Part shown: positions 47,044 to 57,172 of the stretch, one piece after another
Numbering within the stretch: position 1 is the first letter of the stretch
Layout of the letters: each line of letters starts with the position of its first letter
Origin: Actinomadura rayongensis
GTDB taxonomy: Bacteria > Actinomycetota > Actinomycetes > Streptosporangiales > Streptosporangiaceae
Assembly (NCBI RefSeq): GCF_009831215.1
Contig: NZ_WUTW01000001.1
Span: 1,926,736 to 1,990,735, forward strand
Reading direction: 5' to 3'
DNA length: 64,000 nt
Translations under genes and position numbers: made by a program
Notes under the pieces: model-generated
Told to the model about the DNA's origin: nothing
The model's database searches: none
Seen by the model: the letters and a program-made list of their open reading frames with translations, nothing else

Positions 47044-49550
47044 GGCGCTCCGTTCCCGTCCGCCCGGAGGGAGACGATCATCGTGAGGCCGCCGCCGGGC
47101 GTGTCCTCGGGGACCAGCGCGCCGCCCATCGCCTCGGTGAGCCCGCGCGACAGGGCGAGGCCGAGCCCGACGCCGGTGTGGTTGTCGCGGTCGTCCAGCC
47201 GCTGGAACGGCTGGAACACGCGGTCGCGCCGGTCGGCGGGGATGCCCGGGCCGCGGTCGGCGACGCGCAGCTCGACGCGGTCGCGCAGCGCCCCGGCGGA
47301 GACGAGCACGGGCCGGTCGTGCGGGCTGTAGCGCAGCGCGTTCGCGACGAGGTTGGCGAGGACGCGTTCGAGCAGCGCCGGATCGGCCCGGACGGCGGGC
47401 AGATCGGCCGGGACGTCCACCGTGACGCGCTCGCGGCCGGGCCCGAGGTCGTCCAGGGCGCGCGGGACGACCTCGTCCAGCGCGAGTGGCTGCAGCACCA
47501 TCCCGAGCGCCCCGGCCTGGAGGCGGCTCATGTCGAGCAGGTTGGCGACGAGCCGGTCGAGGCGGTCCAGGGACTCGGCGGCGGTGTCGAGGAGTTCGGC
47601 GCGCTCGCCGTCCGTCCAGGCGATCTCGGTGTTGCGCAGGCCGTCCACCGCCGCCGTCGCGGACGCGAGCGGGGTCCGCAGGTCGTGGCTGACGGCGTTG
47701 AGCAGGGCCGTCCGCATCCGGTCGGCGGCCTCCAGCGGACGCGCCCGCTCGGCCTCGGCGGCGAGCCGCTGGTGCCGCAGCGCGACGGCGGCCTGGACGC
47801 CGAACGCCTCCAGGATGCGCCGGTCCCGCGCGGGCAGCGGACGGCCGCGCAGCGCCAGGACGAGCCCGTCGTCGATCGGGATGCCGGTGTCGGCCTCGTC
47901 GGGCGCGGTGCAGGGCCGTCCGCCGACGGTCGCGACGACGCGCCACCCGCCGGACTCGGGCGGACGCTCCAGCAGCGTCACCGAGGCGAGCCCGAACGTC
48001 TCGCGGAGCCGCCGGAGCAGGTCGTCCAGCGCCCGCTCGCCACGCAGGACGTTGCCCGCGAGCGTCGACAGCACCTCCGCCTCGGCGCCGAGGTCGGCGG
48101 CCTCGCGGGCGCGCCGCGCGGCCCGGTCCACCACCGCGCTGACCCCCGCCCCGACGAGCACGAACACCACGAGCGCGACCCAGTTGCCCTGGTCGGCGAT
48201 CGTCAGCCGGTGGAACGGCGGCGTGAAGTACCAGTTCAGCAGCAGGAACCCGGTCACGGCGGTGAACAGCGCGGGCCACAGGCCGCCGAGCAGCGCGACG
48301 CCGACGACCGCCGACAGGAAGAACAGGATGTCGCCGGACAGGCCGAGGTCGGCGCGCATCCGGGTCAGCGCGAAGGCCAGCAGCGGGAGCCCGGCGGCGG
48401 CGAGCGCGAACGCGCCGAGGCGGCGGGCGGGCGGCACGCCGGTCGCGCGCGCGGGCCGCTGCCGTCCGCGCCGGGCCAGGTCGTGGGTGACCATGTGGAC
48501 GTCGATCGACCCCGACAGCGCGGTCGTCGTGACGCCGATGCCGGGCCGCAGGAGCTGCGCGGACCGCCGCCGCCGGGACACGCCGAGGACGAGCTGCGTC
48601 GCGTTGACGGCGCGCGCGAAGTCGATCAGGGCGCGCGGCACGTCGTCGCCGACGACCTGGTGGTACGTCCCGCCCAGGCTCTCGACGATCTCCCGCTGCC
48701 GCGCCAGCGAGCCGGGCCGGGCGCCCGCCAGGCCGTCCCCGCGCGCGACGTGCACCGCCAGCAGGTCGGCGCCCTTGGTGCGGGCCGCGATCCGCGCGGC
48801 GCGGCGGATGAGCGTCTCGCCCTCCGGGCCGCCGGTGAGCGCGACGACGACCCGCTCGCGCGCCTCCCACGTGCCGGAGATGCCGTGCTCGGCGCGGTAG
48901 CGGTCGAGCTGGTCGTCCACCTTCCCGGCCAGCCACAGCAGCGCCAGCTCGCGCAGCGCGGTGAGGTTCCCGACGCGGAAGTAGTTCGACAGCGCGGCGT
49001 CGACCTTCTCGGGCGCGTAGACGTTCCCGTGCGCCATCCGCCGCCGCAGCGCCTCGGGCGCCATGTCGACCAGCTCGATCTCGTCGGCGCGCCGGACGAC
49101 CTCGTCCGGGACGGTCTCCCGCTGCGGCACGCCGGTGATGTCGGCCACGACGTCGTTCATCGACTCCAGATGCTGGACGTTCACCGTCGTGATGACGGTG
49201 ATGCCCGCGTCGAGCAGGTCCGCGACGTCCTGCCAGCGCTTCTCGTGGGCGGAGCCCGGGACGTTCGTGTGCGCCAGCTCGTCCACCAGCACCACGTCCG
49301 GCGCCCGTTGCACCACCGCGTCGACGTCCAGCTCGGTGAACGTCGCGCCCCGGTAGGCGACCGTCCGGCGCGGGACGACCTCCAGGCCGTCGAGCAGGGC
49401 GGCGGTCCGCGGCCGGTCGTGGGTCTCGACGTAGCCGACGACCACGTCGGTGCCGCGTCCGGCCCGTCGCGCGCCCTCGGCGAGCATCGCGCAGGTCTTG
49501 CCGACGCCGGGCGCGGCCCCCAGGTAAATGCGCAGCCGGCCCCTGGACAT
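47040..49550 (-). CDS. kdpD: KdpD sensor histidine kinase
   Basis: An 836-aa kinase. The N-terminal KdpD domain includes GRLRIYLGAAPGVGKTCAML (Walker A-like) and PDVVLVDELAHTNVPGSAHE; a Usp-like part follows. Four membrane helices lie near residues 390-490 (FALAAAGLPLLAFALTRMRA, GDILFFLSAVVGVALLGGLW), then a GAF-like region and the kinase core with NAVSHDLRTPLASATAAVDG (H-box), NLVANALRYSPHDRP (N-box) and GVGLGLALSRGL (G-box). It senses potassium or turgor in known systems. ATG 49550 is preceded by GGAAGGGA. Confidence 0.95.
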   Translation of the reverse strand: MSRGRLRIYLGAAPGVGKTCAMLAEGARRAGRGTDVVVGYVETHDRPRTAALLDGLEVVPRRTVAYRGATFTELDVDAVVQRAPDVVLVDELAHTNVPGSAHEKRWQDVADLLDAGITVITTVNVQHLESMNDVVADITGVPQRETVPDEVVRRADEIELVDMAPEALRRRMAHGNVYAPEKVDAALSNYFRVGNLTALRELALLWLAGKVDDQLDRYRAEHGISGTWEARERVVVALTGGPEGETLIRRAARIAARTKGADLLAVHVARGDGLAGARPGSLARQREIVESLGGTYHQVVGDDVPRALIDFARAVNATQLVLGVSRRRRSAQLLRPGIGVTTTALSGSIDVHMVTHDLARRGRQRPARATGVPPARRLGAFALAAAGLPLLAFALTRMRADLGLSGDILFFLSAVVGVALLGGLWPALFTAVTGFLLLNWYFTPPFHRLTIADQGNWVALVVFVLVGAGVSAVVDRAARRAREAADLGAEAEVLSTLAGNVLRGERALDDLLRRLRETFGLASVTLLERPPESGGWRVVATVGGRPCTAPDEADTGIPIDDGLVLALRGRPLPARDRRILEAFGVQAAVALRHQRLAAEAERARPLEAADRMRTALLNAVSHDLRTPLASATAAVDGLRNTEIAWTDGERAELLDTAAESLDRLDRLVANLLDMSRLQAGALGMVLQPLALDEVVPRALDDLGPGRERVTVDVPADLPAVRADPALLERVLANLVANALRYSPHDRPVLVSAGALRDRVELRVADRGPGIPADRRDRVFQPFQRLDDRDNHTGVGLGLALSRGLTEAMGGALVPEDTPGGGLTMIVSLRADGNGAP

Positions 49551-49774
49551 CCTCTTTTCCCTTCCGGGCGCCGCCGGGGCGCCCGTCACGATCACGGTAC
49601 CGCCGGGGCGCTCCGGCCTGCGGGAACGCGCGTCAGGGGCGCGTGAAGAAACGCCTCGAAGGCGTAGGAAACGCGTCAAGACCCGCCGATTCACGACGTG
49701 TCGGGTATTTCCTCGGCAGCGGCCCGGACGGATCCGCCGCGGGCCCTCCCACCCCCTTCCTGGAGTCGGACGCC
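49551..49774. promoter_or_regulatory. divergent kdp promoter region with direct repeats
   Basis: This 224-bp gap must hold the kdpD and kdpF promoters. GAAACGC occurs at 49648-49654 and again at 49668-49674, a 20-bp step (two helical turns), which is a plausible KdpE site. A GGGTAT at about 49707-49712 on the plus strand has no GTTT partner at the right distance. Confidence 0.45.
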
Positions 49775-49858
49775 ATGGCAGACCTGGTCCTCGTCGTGCT
49801 GACCATCGCGGTGTTCGCGGTGCTCGGCCTCATCGCCTCGGCGGTGGAACGCCTGTGA
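49775..49858 (+). CDS. small membrane peptide upstream of KdpF, 27 aa
   Basis: Bases 49775-49858 encode [20 protein letters not shown] followed by ASAVERL, a single transmembrane helix with a basic end. A ribosome-binding-like CTGGAG lies 10 nt upstream. Its TGA overlaps the GTG of kdpF (GTGA), so it is translated with the operon. It resembles a small peptide that I recall seeing upstream of kdpF in other actinomycetes, and could be a stabilising subunit like KdpF. Too short for most gene finders. Confidence 0.7.
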   Translation: MADLVLVVLTIAVFAVLGLIASAVERL

Positions 49859-49944
49859 GCGCCGACAACGCCGTCGGGCTGGTCCTGGCCGTCGGCCTCA
49901 TCGTGTTCCTCGTGGCGGCCCTCCTGCTTCCGGAGAAGTTCTAG
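49855..49944 (+). CDS. kdpF: KdpF, small stabilising subunit of the Kdp potassium pump
   Basis: A 29-aa peptide, [20 protein letters not shown] followed by AALLLPEKF. One transmembrane helix and the terminal L-x-P-E-K-F are diagnostic of KdpF. It lies directly before kdpA (49945) without a gap. It stabilises the KdpABC complex in E. coli. Confidence 0.9.
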   Translation: MSADNAVGLVLAVGLIVFLVAALLLPEKF

Positions 49945-51606
49945 ATGAACCCGACGACGGCGGGGATCCTCTTCCTCGCCTCCCTCATCGTCGCCCTCGC
50001 GGTGGTGCACGTGCCGCTCGGCGACTACATGCACCGCGTCTATACGGGGACGAAGCACAACGCCGTGGAACGCGGCGTCTACCGGCTCGTCGGCGTCGAC
50101 GCGGACGCCGAGCAGCGGTGGCCGGTCTACCTGCGGAGCGTCCTGGCGTTCTCGGTGGTCTCGGTGCTGTTCCTGTACGCGTTCCAGCGCGTCCAGAGCC
50201 ACCTGCCGTGGAGCCTCGGCTTCGCGAACGTGCCGGACCACGTCGCCTGGAACACGGCCGTCAGCTTCGTGACGAACACGAACTGGCAGGCGTACGCGGG
50301 CGAGAGCACGATGGGCCACCTGGTGCAGATGGCGGGCCTGGCCGTGCAGAACTTCGTGTCCGCCGCCGTCGGCATGGCCGTCGCGGTCGCGTTCGTGCGC
50401 GGGCTCGTCCGGCGGCGGACGGGCGACCTCGGCAACTTCTGGGTCGACCTCGTCCGGGGCACGGTCCGCGTCCTGCTGCCGATCGCGGTCGTCGGCGCCG
50501 TCGTGCTGGTCGCGGGTGGCACGGTCCAGAACCTGGCCGACCCGCACACCGTCCCCACGCTGACGGGAGGCACCCAGACGATCACCGGCGGGCCGGTCGC
50601 CTCGCAGGAGGCCATCAAGGAGCTGGGCACCAACGGCGGCGGCTTCTTCAACGCCAACTCCGCCCACCCGTTCGAGAACCCGACGGCCTGGACGAACTGG
50701 ATCGAGATCTTCCTGCTGCTCGTCATCGCGTTCTCGCTGCCGCGCACGTTCGGCCGGATGGTCGGGCAGAAGCGGCAGGGGTACGCGATCGTCGCCGTCA
50801 TGGCCGTGCTCGCGCTGCTCAGCGTCACGGCGACGATGACCGCGCAGGGCGTCCACCACGGCACCGTGCCGACGGCGGCCGGGGCGGCGGCCGAGGGCAC
50901 CGAGCAGCGGTTCGGCGTTCTCGACTCGGCGGTGTTCGCGACCGCGACGACGCTCACCTCGACGGGCGCCGTCGATTCGGCCCACGACTCCTACACGAGC
51001 CTCGGCGGCGCGGCCCTGCTGCTGAACATGATGGTCGGCGAGGTCGCGCCGGGCGGGACCGGCTCGGGCCTGTACGGGATGCTGATCCTCGCGATCATCA
51101 CGGTGTTCGTGGCGGGCCTCATGGTCGGAAGGACCCCCGAGTACCTGGGCAAGAAGATCGGCGCGCGGGAGATGAAGCTCGCGTCGCTGTACTTCCTCGT
51201 CACGCCGGTGATCGTGCTGACCGGCGCGGCCGTCGCGATGGCGTTCCCCGGGCCGCGCGGCGCGATGCTGAACTCCGGCCCGCACGGCTTCTCCGAGGTG
51301 CTGTACGCGTTCACCAGCGCGGCGAACAACAACGGGTCGGCGTTCGCCGGGATCACCGTGAACACGCCGTTCTACGACACCGCGCTCGGCCTCGCGATGG
51401 CCCTCGGGCGCTTCCTGCCGATGATCTTCGTGCTGGCCCTGGCCGGGTCGCTGGCCGCGCAGGGCGCCGTCCCGGCGTCCGCGGGCACGCTCCCGACGCA
51501 CCGGCCGCAGTTCGTCGGTCTGGTCGCGGGCGTGACGCTCGTCCTCGTCGCCCTCACGTTCTTCCCGGCGCTGGCCCTCGGCCCGCTGGCAGAAGGGATC
51601 CACTAG
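49945..51606 (+). CDS. kdpA: KdpA, potassium-binding subunit
   Basis: A 553-aa membrane protein of the SKT superfamily with four pore-like repeats. Selectivity-filter segments are visible at [50 protein letters not shown] and [15 protein letters not shown]. Length matches E. coli KdpA (557). ATG 49945 follows CGGAG. It is co-transcribed with kdpF, kdpB and kdpC. Confidence 0.96.
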   Translation: MNPTTAGILFLASLIVALAVVHVPLGDYMHRVYTGTKHNAVERGVYRLVGVDADAEQRWPVYLRSVLAFSVVSVLFLYAFQRVQSHLPWSLGFANVPDHVAWNTAVSFVTNTNWQAYAGESTMGHLVQMAGLAVQNFVSAAVGMAVAVAFVRGLVRRRTGDLGNFWVDLVRGTVRVLLPIAVVGAVVLVAGGTVQNLADPHTVPTLTGGTQTITGGPVASQEAIKELGTNGGGFFNANSAHPFENPTAWTNWIEIFLLLVIAFSLPRTFGRMVGQKRQGYAIVAVMAVLALLSVTATMTAQGVHHGTVPTAAGAAAEGTEQRFGVLDSAVFATATTLTSTGAVDSAHDSYTSLGGAALLLNMMVGEVAPGGTGSGLYGMLILAIITVFVAGLMVGRTPEYLGKKIGAREMKLASLYFLVTPVIVLTGAAVAMAFPGPRGAMLNSGPHGFSEVLYAFTSAANNNGSAFAGITVNTPFYDTALGLAMALGRFLPMIFVLALAGSLAAQGAVPASAGTLPTHRPQFVGLVAGVTLVLVALTFFPALALGPLAEGIH

Positions 51607-51608
51607 CG

Positions 51609-53720
51609 ATGCCGGTGACCCTCCGGGCGCCCCGGGCGCGCGTCGCGCGCGGGATGCTCGACCCGAAGCTGCTGCTCACCTCCCTCCCGCTGGCGTTCCG
51701 CAAGCTGGACCCGCGGGTGATGTGGCGCAACCCCGTCATGCTGATCGTGGAGATCGGCGCGCTGTGGACGACGGTCCTCGCCGTCCGCGACGTCTCCGCC
51801 TTCTCCGTACTCATCGCGGCCTGGCTGTGGCTGACGGTCGTGTTCGCCAACCTCGCCGAGGCCGTCGCCGAGGGACGCGGCAAGGCGCAGGCCGCCACGC
51901 TCCGGCGCGCCAAGAAGGACGCCACCGCCCGCCGCCTCACCGGCTGGCCCGGCACGCCGGCCGAGGAGACCGTCCCGGCCGCCGAGCTGCGGCGGGGCGA
52001 CGTCGTGGTGGTCGAGGCCGGGCAGATCGTCCCGGGCGACGGCGACGTCGTCGAGGGCATCGCCAGCGTGGACGAGTCGGCGATCACCGGCGAGTCCGCC
52101 CCGGTCATCCGCGAGTCCGGCGGCGACCGCTCGGCCGTGACCGGCGGCACGAAGGTCCTGTCGGACCGGATCGTCGTGCGGATCACCCAGCGGCCGGGCG
52201 AGTCGTTCATCGACCGGATGATCGCCCTGGTCGAGGGCGCGTCCCGGCAGAAGACCCCGAACGAGATCGCGCTGAACATCCTGCTCGCCGCGATGACGAT
52301 CATCTTCCTGGTCGCCGTCGCCACCCTCCAGCCGTTCGCGATCTTCGCCAGGGCGGGGGATCCGGGGGTCGCCGACACGGCCGCGCTGGACGCGCACGGG
52401 GTGACCGGCATCGTGCTGGTCTCCCTGCTCGTCTGCCTGATCCCGACGACGATCGGCGCGCTGCTGTCGGCGATCGGCATCGCGGGGATGGACCGGCTCG
52501 TCCAGCGCAACGTCCTCGCGATGTCGGGGCGGGCCGTGGAGGCGGCCGGCGACGTCGGCACGCTGCTGCTCGACAAGACCGGCACGATCACGCTCGGCGA
52601 CCGGCAGGCGGCCGAGTTCGTCCCGGTCGGCGGGACGACGATCGAGGAGCTGGCCGACGCGGCGCAGCTGTCGTCGCTGGCCGACGAGACGCCCGAGGGA
52701 CGCTCCATCGTCGTCTACGCCAAGCGCGCGCACGGCGTGCGGGAGCGCCGTCCCGGCGAACTCGCGCACGCCGAGTGGGTCCCGTTCACCGCGCAGACCC
52801 GCATGTCGGGCGTGGACCTGCCCGGGCGGCGGCTCCGCAAGGGCGCGGCCACCGCCGTCGCCGACTGGGTCCGCGACCACGGCGGGACCGTCACGGCGGA
52901 GCTGGGCGAGATCGTGGACGGCATCGCCGCGGGCGGCGGCACCCCGCTCGTCGTCGGCGAGATCGCCGGGGACGCGGCGCGCGTGCTCGGCGTCGTCCAC
53001 CTCAAGGACGTCGTCAAGCCCGGCATGCGGGAGCGGTTCGCCCACATGCGCGCCCTCGGCATCCGGACGATCATGGTGACCGGCGACAACCCGCGCACGG
53101 CCGAGGCCATCGCCGACGAGGCGGGCGTGGACGACTTCCTCGCCGAGGCCACGCCCGAGGACAAGCTCGCGTTCATCCGGAAGGAGCAGGAGGGCGGACG
53201 GCTCGTCGCGATGACCGGCGACGGCACCAACGACGCCCCCGCGCTCGCCCAGGCCGACGTCGGGGTGGCGATGAACACCGGCACGTCCGCCGCCAAAGAG
53301 GCCGGGAACATGGTCGACCTGGACTCCGACCCGACCAAGCTCATCGAGATCGTGGAGATCGGCAAGCAGCTCCTCATCACGCGCGGCGCGCTGACGACGT
53401 TCTCGATCGCCAACGACATCGCCAAGTACTTCGCGATCATCCCGGCGCTGTTCGTGCCGCTGTTCCCCGGACTGGACCGGCTCAACGTCATGCGGCTGGC
53501 GTCGCCGCAGAGCGCGATCCTGTCGGCCGTCGTCTTCAACGCGCTGGTCATCGTCGCGCTCATCCCGCTGGCGCTGCGCGGCGTGCGGTACCGGCCGGCG
53601 AGCGCGTCGCGGCTGCTGAGCCGCAACCTCGGCGTCTACGGGCTCGGCGGCGTCGTCGCCCCGTTCGCCGGGATCAAGATCGTCGATCTGTTCGTCCAGT
53701 TCATCCCGGGGATCTCCTGA
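51609..53720 (+). CDS. kdpB: KdpB, P-type ATPase subunit
   Basis: A 703-aa P-type ATPase. The phosphorylation site is [16 protein letters not shown], the actuator has [19 protein letters not shown], and the hinge has [20 protein letters not shown]. It couples ATP hydrolysis to potassium uptake through KdpA. ATG 51609 is 2 bp after the kdpA stop. Slightly longer than E. coli KdpB (682) through its N-terminus. Confidence 0.96.
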   Translation: MPVTLRAPRARVARGMLDPKLLLTSLPLAFRKLDPRVMWRNPVMLIVEIGALWTTVLAVRDVSAFSVLIAAWLWLTVVFANLAEAVAEGRGKAQAATLRRAKKDATARRLTGWPGTPAEETVPAAELRRGDVVVVEAGQIVPGDGDVVEGIASVDESAITGESAPVIRESGGDRSAVTGGTKVLSDRIVVRITQRPGESFIDRMIALVEGASRQKTPNEIALNILLAAMTIIFLVAVATLQPFAIFARAGDPGVADTAALDAHGVTGIVLVSLLVCLIPTTIGALLSAIGIAGMDRLVQRNVLAMSGRAVEAAGDVGTLLLDKTGTITLGDRQAAEFVPVGGTTIEELADAAQLSSLADETPEGRSIVVYAKRAHGVRERRPGELAHAEWVPFTAQTRMSGVDLPGRRLRKGAATAVADWVRDHGGTVTAELGEIVDGIAAGGGTPLVVGEIAGDAARVLGVVHLKDVVKPGMRERFAHMRALGIRTIMVTGDNPRTAEAIADEAGVDDFLAEATPEDKLAFIRKEQEGGRLVAMTGDGTNDAPALAQADVGVAMNTGTSAAKEAGNMVDLDSDPTKLIEIVEIGKQLLITRGALTTFSIANDIAKYFAIIPALFVPLFPGLDRLNVMRLASPQSAILSAVVFNALVIVALIPLALRGVRYRPASASRLLSRNLGVYGLGGVVAPFAGIKIVDLFVQFIPGIS

Positions 53721-54574
53721 TGCGCACCCTTCCGAGCCTGCTCCGGCGGCATCTCGCGGCGCTGCGGGCGCTGCTCGTCCTCACCGCGGTCTGCGGCGTC
53801 GCCTACCCGTTCGCGGTCCTCGCGGTCGCGCAGCTTCCGGGGCTCCGGCACAGGGCCGACGGGTCGTCGGTGACGGTCGCGGGCCGCGCGGTCGGCAGCT
53901 CGCTGATCGGTCAGTCGTTCACCGACAAGGACGGCCGTCCGCTCAAGCAGTACTTCCAGTCCCGGATCTCCAACGCGGGGGACGGCTACGACCCGACCGC
54001 CACGGCCGCGTCCAACCTCGGCCCCGAGGACGTCGTGGACACCCGGACCGACAGCCTCCTCACGCGGGTCTGCGCGGCGAGCCTCGCCGTCGGACGGCTG
54101 GAGGGCGTGGACGGCTCCCGGCCGTTCTGCACCGCCGACGGGCGCGGCGCGGTCCTCGCGGTGTTCGGGCCGCGCGACCGGACGGGCGAGGTCGTCCGCC
54201 CGACCCGGGTCGTCAGCGTGAACCAGGCGTGCCCGGCGAAGCCGTTTCTCGTGGTGTACCGGGGCGTCCGGGTCGAGTGCGCCGCGCGTGGCGCGGACTA
54301 CTCCGCCGGGCGGATTGTCCCCATTCGCGGGGACGCGCCCGCTCGTCCGGTCGTGCCGACCGACGCGGTCACCGGCTCGGGCTCCGGCCTCGACCCGCAC
54401 ATCTCGGTGGCGTGGGCGCGGCTCCAGGCCGATCGGGTCGCGCGGGCGCGCGGCCTGCCCGTGGCGCGCGTGCTCCACCTGATCGACGTCCACACCACCG
54501 GGCGGGCGTTCGGGTTCATGGGGGAGCCGTCGGTCGACGTCCTCGGGCTGAACATCGCGCTCGACCGGGGCTGA
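53720..54574 (+). CDS. kdpC: KdpC, with a long internal insertion
   Basis: A 284-aa protein against about 190 in E. coli. The N-terminal membrane helix (ALRALLVLTAVCGVAYPFAV) and VGSSLIGQSFTDKDGRPLKQ are typical, as is the C-terminal TGSGSGLDPHISVAWARLQA to VLGLNIALDRG. Between them an extra ~85-residue segment (roughly residues 115-215) contains three cysteines (DGSRPFCTADGRG, NQACPAKPF, VECAARG). Overlaps the kdpB stop by one base. The insertion is extracellular if the usual topology holds. Confidence 0.93.
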   Translation: MRTLPSLLRRHLAALRALLVLTAVCGVAYPFAVLAVAQLPGLRHRADGSSVTVAGRAVGSSLIGQSFTDKDGRPLKQYFQSRISNAGDGYDPTATAASNLGPEDVVDTRTDSLLTRVCAASLAVGRLEGVDGSRPFCTADGRGAVLAVFGPRDRTGEVVRPTRVVSVNQACPAKPFLVVYRGVRVECAARGADYSAGRIVPIRGDAPARPVVPTDAVTGSGSGLDPHISVAWARLQADRVARARGLPVARVLHLIDVHTTGRAFGFMGEPSVDVLGLNIALDRG

Positions 54575-54715
54575 CGGCCGTCAGGCGCCCGTCAGGATCC
54601 GGGCGGCGGGCGTAGCGGTCGCATAAGGACGCTTTCGCGGTGTGGCCAGGGATTTCTAGCGTTTTCGTCAGGTGGGCGTCTCGGTCCGGGACGCCCCTCG
54701 CGGCGGGGAGGAACG

Positions 54716-55009
54716 ATGGATCTTTCGGCGGAGGAACGGGTGCTGTTCGTCCCGGTGCGGACGAGCGGCTGCGGCGCGGCGAGCCTGCTCCTGGCGCGGC
54801 TCGCCGGGGGCGGCCGGGTCGCGGTGGCGTTCAGCTCGGCGGAGCGGCTGGCGGCCGTGCTCGGCGCGCGGCAGCCGGCCGTCCGGCTCGCGGTGCCGGC
54901 GCTGCGGGCGATGCTGCGTCCGCTCGGCGTCGACCGGGTCCAGATCGACCCGGACGCCGTGGCGGAGATCCCTTCGCACCCGGGCGCGCTCGCGCCGGTG
55001 CCCGCGTGA
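54716..55009 (+). CDS. SAV_915-like protein
   Basis: A 97-aa protein. FVPVRTSGCGAASLLLARLA, VAVAFSSAERLAAVLGARQP and RLAVPALRAMLRPLGVDRVQ fit the SseB/SAV_915-type small domain found next to lysA-like genes in actinomycetes. ATG 54716 has GGGGAGGAACG upstream. Its TGA overlaps the GTG of lysA. Function unknown; it may modulate the adjacent enzyme. The 141-bp gap after kdpC contains no clear motif. Confidence 0.8.
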   Translation: MDLSAEERVLFVPVRTSGCGAASLLLARLAGGGRVAVAFSSAERLAAVLGARQPAVRLAVPALRAMLRPLGVDRVQIDPDAVAEIPSHPGALAPVPA

Positions 55010-56313
55010 GCGCCGGGACGGTCCGGGACGCGGACCTCGCGGTGTGGCCGCGCACCGCGCGCGTCACCGGCGGCGGCGAGATCGTGGTCGGCGGCGTCGG
55101 GCTGAGCGCGCTCGCCGCCCGGTTCGGGACGCCGCTGCACGTTCTCGACGAGACCGACGTCCGGGAGCGGTGCCGCGCGTTCCGGGCGGCGTTCTCCGAG
55201 GTCGTCTACGCGGGGAAGGCGTTCTTGAGCCGGGGGATGGCCCGGTGGGTCCGGGACGAGGGACTGGGCCTGGACGTCTGCTCCGCCGGTGAACTCGCCG
55301 TCGCGCGGGCGGCGTCGTTCCCGGCGGAACGCGTGGTGCTGCACGGCAACGGCAAGACCCCGGACGACCTCAGGGCGGCGTTCGCGTACGGCGTCGGCCG
55401 GATCGTCGTGGACGGCGCCGGTGAGATTTCCCGGCTGTCAGTGCTGGCCACCGGCGCCCCGCAGAAGGTGCTGCTGCGCGTGATCCCGGGCATCGACCCT
55501 GGGACGCACCCCGCGATCAGCACCGGCGCGGAGGACCAGCAGTTCGGGGTGTCGATCGCGTCCGGCGCGGCGGCCGAGGCCGTCCGGCGGATCCTCGGGC
55601 AGCGGCGGCTGCAGCTCGCCGGGCTCCACTGCCACCTCGGCTCGCAGATCGCCGACCCGGCCCGGTACGAGCGGGCCGTGGCGGTGCTCGTCGGGTTCCT
55701 CGCGCGGATCCGGGACGAGCACGGCGTCGTCCCGCCCGAGCTGGACGTGGGCGGCGGGTTCGCGGTCGCGGCCCGTCCCGGTGACCCGGTGTGCGCGCCG
55801 TCCGACGTCGCGGGGCGGATCACCGGCGCGCTGGCGGCGGCGTGCGCCGCGCACCGGCTGCCAGTGCCCCGGCTCGCGGTGGAGCCGGGACGCGCGATCG
55901 TCGCGCGGGCGGGCGTCACCGTGTACCGGGTCCTCGGCGTCAAGCGGAGCGCGGGCGGCCGGGTGTTCGCGACCGTGGACGGCGGCATGAGCGACAACCC
56001 ACGGACCGCCCTGTACGGCGCCCGGTATACGGCCCTGCTGACTGGCCGCCCGTCCACGGCCGAGCGGCCGGTCACGGTCGTCGGCCGCCACTGCGAGGCC
56101 GGGGATGTCGTGGCCCGCGACGTCCCGCTCCCGGCGGACCTGCGTCCCGGCGACCTGCTCGCCGTCCCGTGCACCGGCGCGTACCACCACGCGATGGCGT
56201 CCAACTACAACATGACGCGCCGGCCGCCCGTCGTGGCGGTGCGGGACGGCGCGGCCCGCGTCCTGATCCGCCGCGAGACCGAGGACGACCTGCTCCGCCG
56301 GGACGTCGGCTGA
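55006..56313 (+). CDS. lysA: diaminopimelate decarboxylase
   Basis: A 435-aa PLP enzyme of fold type III that makes L-lysine from meso-diaminopimelate. The PLP lysine lies in EVVYAGKAFLSRGMARWV; GLHCHLGSQIADPARY, DVGGGFAVAARPGD, EPGRAIVARAGVTVYRV, RHCEAGDVVARDVPLP and GAYHHAMASNYNMTRRPP follow in order and cover the substrate site. GTG 55006 overlaps the SAV_915-like stop. There are no other lysine genes nearby. A related acyl-amino-acid or side-pathway decarboxylase is possible because many actinomycetes have a second copy. Confidence 0.9.
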   Translation: MSAGTVRDADLAVWPRTARVTGGGEIVVGGVGLSALAARFGTPLHVLDETDVRERCRAFRAAFSEVVYAGKAFLSRGMARWVRDEGLGLDVCSAGELAVARAASFPAERVVLHGNGKTPDDLRAAFAYGVGRIVVDGAGEISRLSVLATGAPQKVLLRVIPGIDPGTHPAISTGAEDQQFGVSIASGAAAEAVRRILGQRRLQLAGLHCHLGSQIADPARYERAVAVLVGFLARIRDEHGVVPPELDVGGGFAVAARPGDPVCAPSDVAGRITGALAAACAAHRLPVPRLAVEPGRAIVARAGVTVYRVLGVKRSAGGRVFATVDGGMSDNPRTALYGARYTALLTGRPSTAERPVTVVGRHCEAGDVVARDVPLPADLRPGDLLAVPCTGAYHHAMASNYNMTRRPPVVAVRDGAARVLIRRETEDDLLRRDVG

Positions 56314-56359
56314 CCCGTCCGGGGGAATAGGTACCTCATCGAGAGAGAGGGACGCACCC

Positions 56360-57172
56360 GTGGCCACTCCCATCACCGTCGGCGTGGACGGCTCGGCGAA
56401 CGCGCGGCAGGCCCTGGACTGGGCGGCGGACGAGGCACGGCGGCACGGACGGCCGCTGCTGCTCCTCCACGCCTGCCGGGCGCTCCTGCGCGACGGCACT
56501 CTGACCGACCTGGACTACGAACGTCTGGACGAGGACCGAACGGCCCTGCTGGAGGACGCGCGGCAATATGTGCTCAAGCAGGCGCCGGACGCGGACGTCA
56601 CGACCGAGCTGGCCGCCAGCGAACCCGACGACGCCCTGGTCGACGCGAGCGCCCGCGCGGGACTGCTCGCCGTCGGCGCGCGGGGCGCGGGCGGATTCGC
56701 GGAGCTGCTGTTCGGGTCGGTGGCGCTGCACGTCGCCGGGCACGCGCGCTGCCCGGTCCTCGCGGTGCCCGCCGGGGCCGCGCACCCGGCGGACGCGCCG
56801 CCGGAGGTCCTGGTCGGCGTCGACACCGCCCACCGGCAGGACGCCGTGCTCGGGTGGGCGTTCGAGGAGGCGTCGCTGCGCGGGGCGCGGCTCACCGCGC
56901 TGCACGCCGTCAGCGTGGATCAGGGGTCGCCGCGTCTGCGCGACATCGCCGACCGGGACCTGGCGGAGGCGCTGATGGGCTGGTCGGACCGCTATCCGGA
57001 CGTCGTCGTCCGGCCGGTCGTCGCGGACTCGGGCGCGGCTCGCGCGCTGGTGCTCGCGTCGGGGGAGTCGGCGCTGGCCGTTCTCGGGACGCGGGGGCGC
57101 GTGGGGCGCGTGGGTCACGCCGTGTTGCACCACGCGCGCTGCCCGGTCGTGCTCGTCCCGGTCACCGGTTGA
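56360..57172 (+). CDS. universal stress protein, two Usp domains
   Basis: A 270-aa tandem Usp protein. Domain 1 begins ITVGVDGSANARQALDWAAD and ends GSVALHVAGHARCPVLAVP (ATP-loop residues G-x2-G-x9-G-S in LAVGARGAGGFAELLFGS). Domain 2 begins EVLVGVDTAHRQDAVLGWAF and ends [17 protein letters not shown] with LGTRGRVGR. GTG 56360 has GAGAGGGACG upstream. It converges on ackA with an 11-bp overlap of stop regions. Confidence 0.93.
   Translation: MATPITVGVDGSANARQALDWAADEARRHGRPLLLLHACRALLRDGTLTDLDYERLDEDRTALLEDARQYVLKQAPDADVTTELAASEPDDALVDASARAGLLAVGARGAGGFAELLFGSVALHVAGHARCPVLAVPAGAAHPADAPPEVLVGVDTAHRQDAVLGWAFEEASLRGARLTALHAVSVDQGSPRLRDIADRDLAEALMGWSDRYPDVVVRPVVADSGAARALVLASGESALAVLGTRGRVGRVGHAVLHHARCPVVLVPVTG

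Noticed and set aside
42694..47331. Open frame of 1545 codons on the plus strand across the CHAT and kdpE genes
   Set aside because: It is antisense to two genes with clear domains and catalytic motifs. Its translation is Arg/Gly/Pro/Val-rich without recognisable domains, as expected from GC bias.
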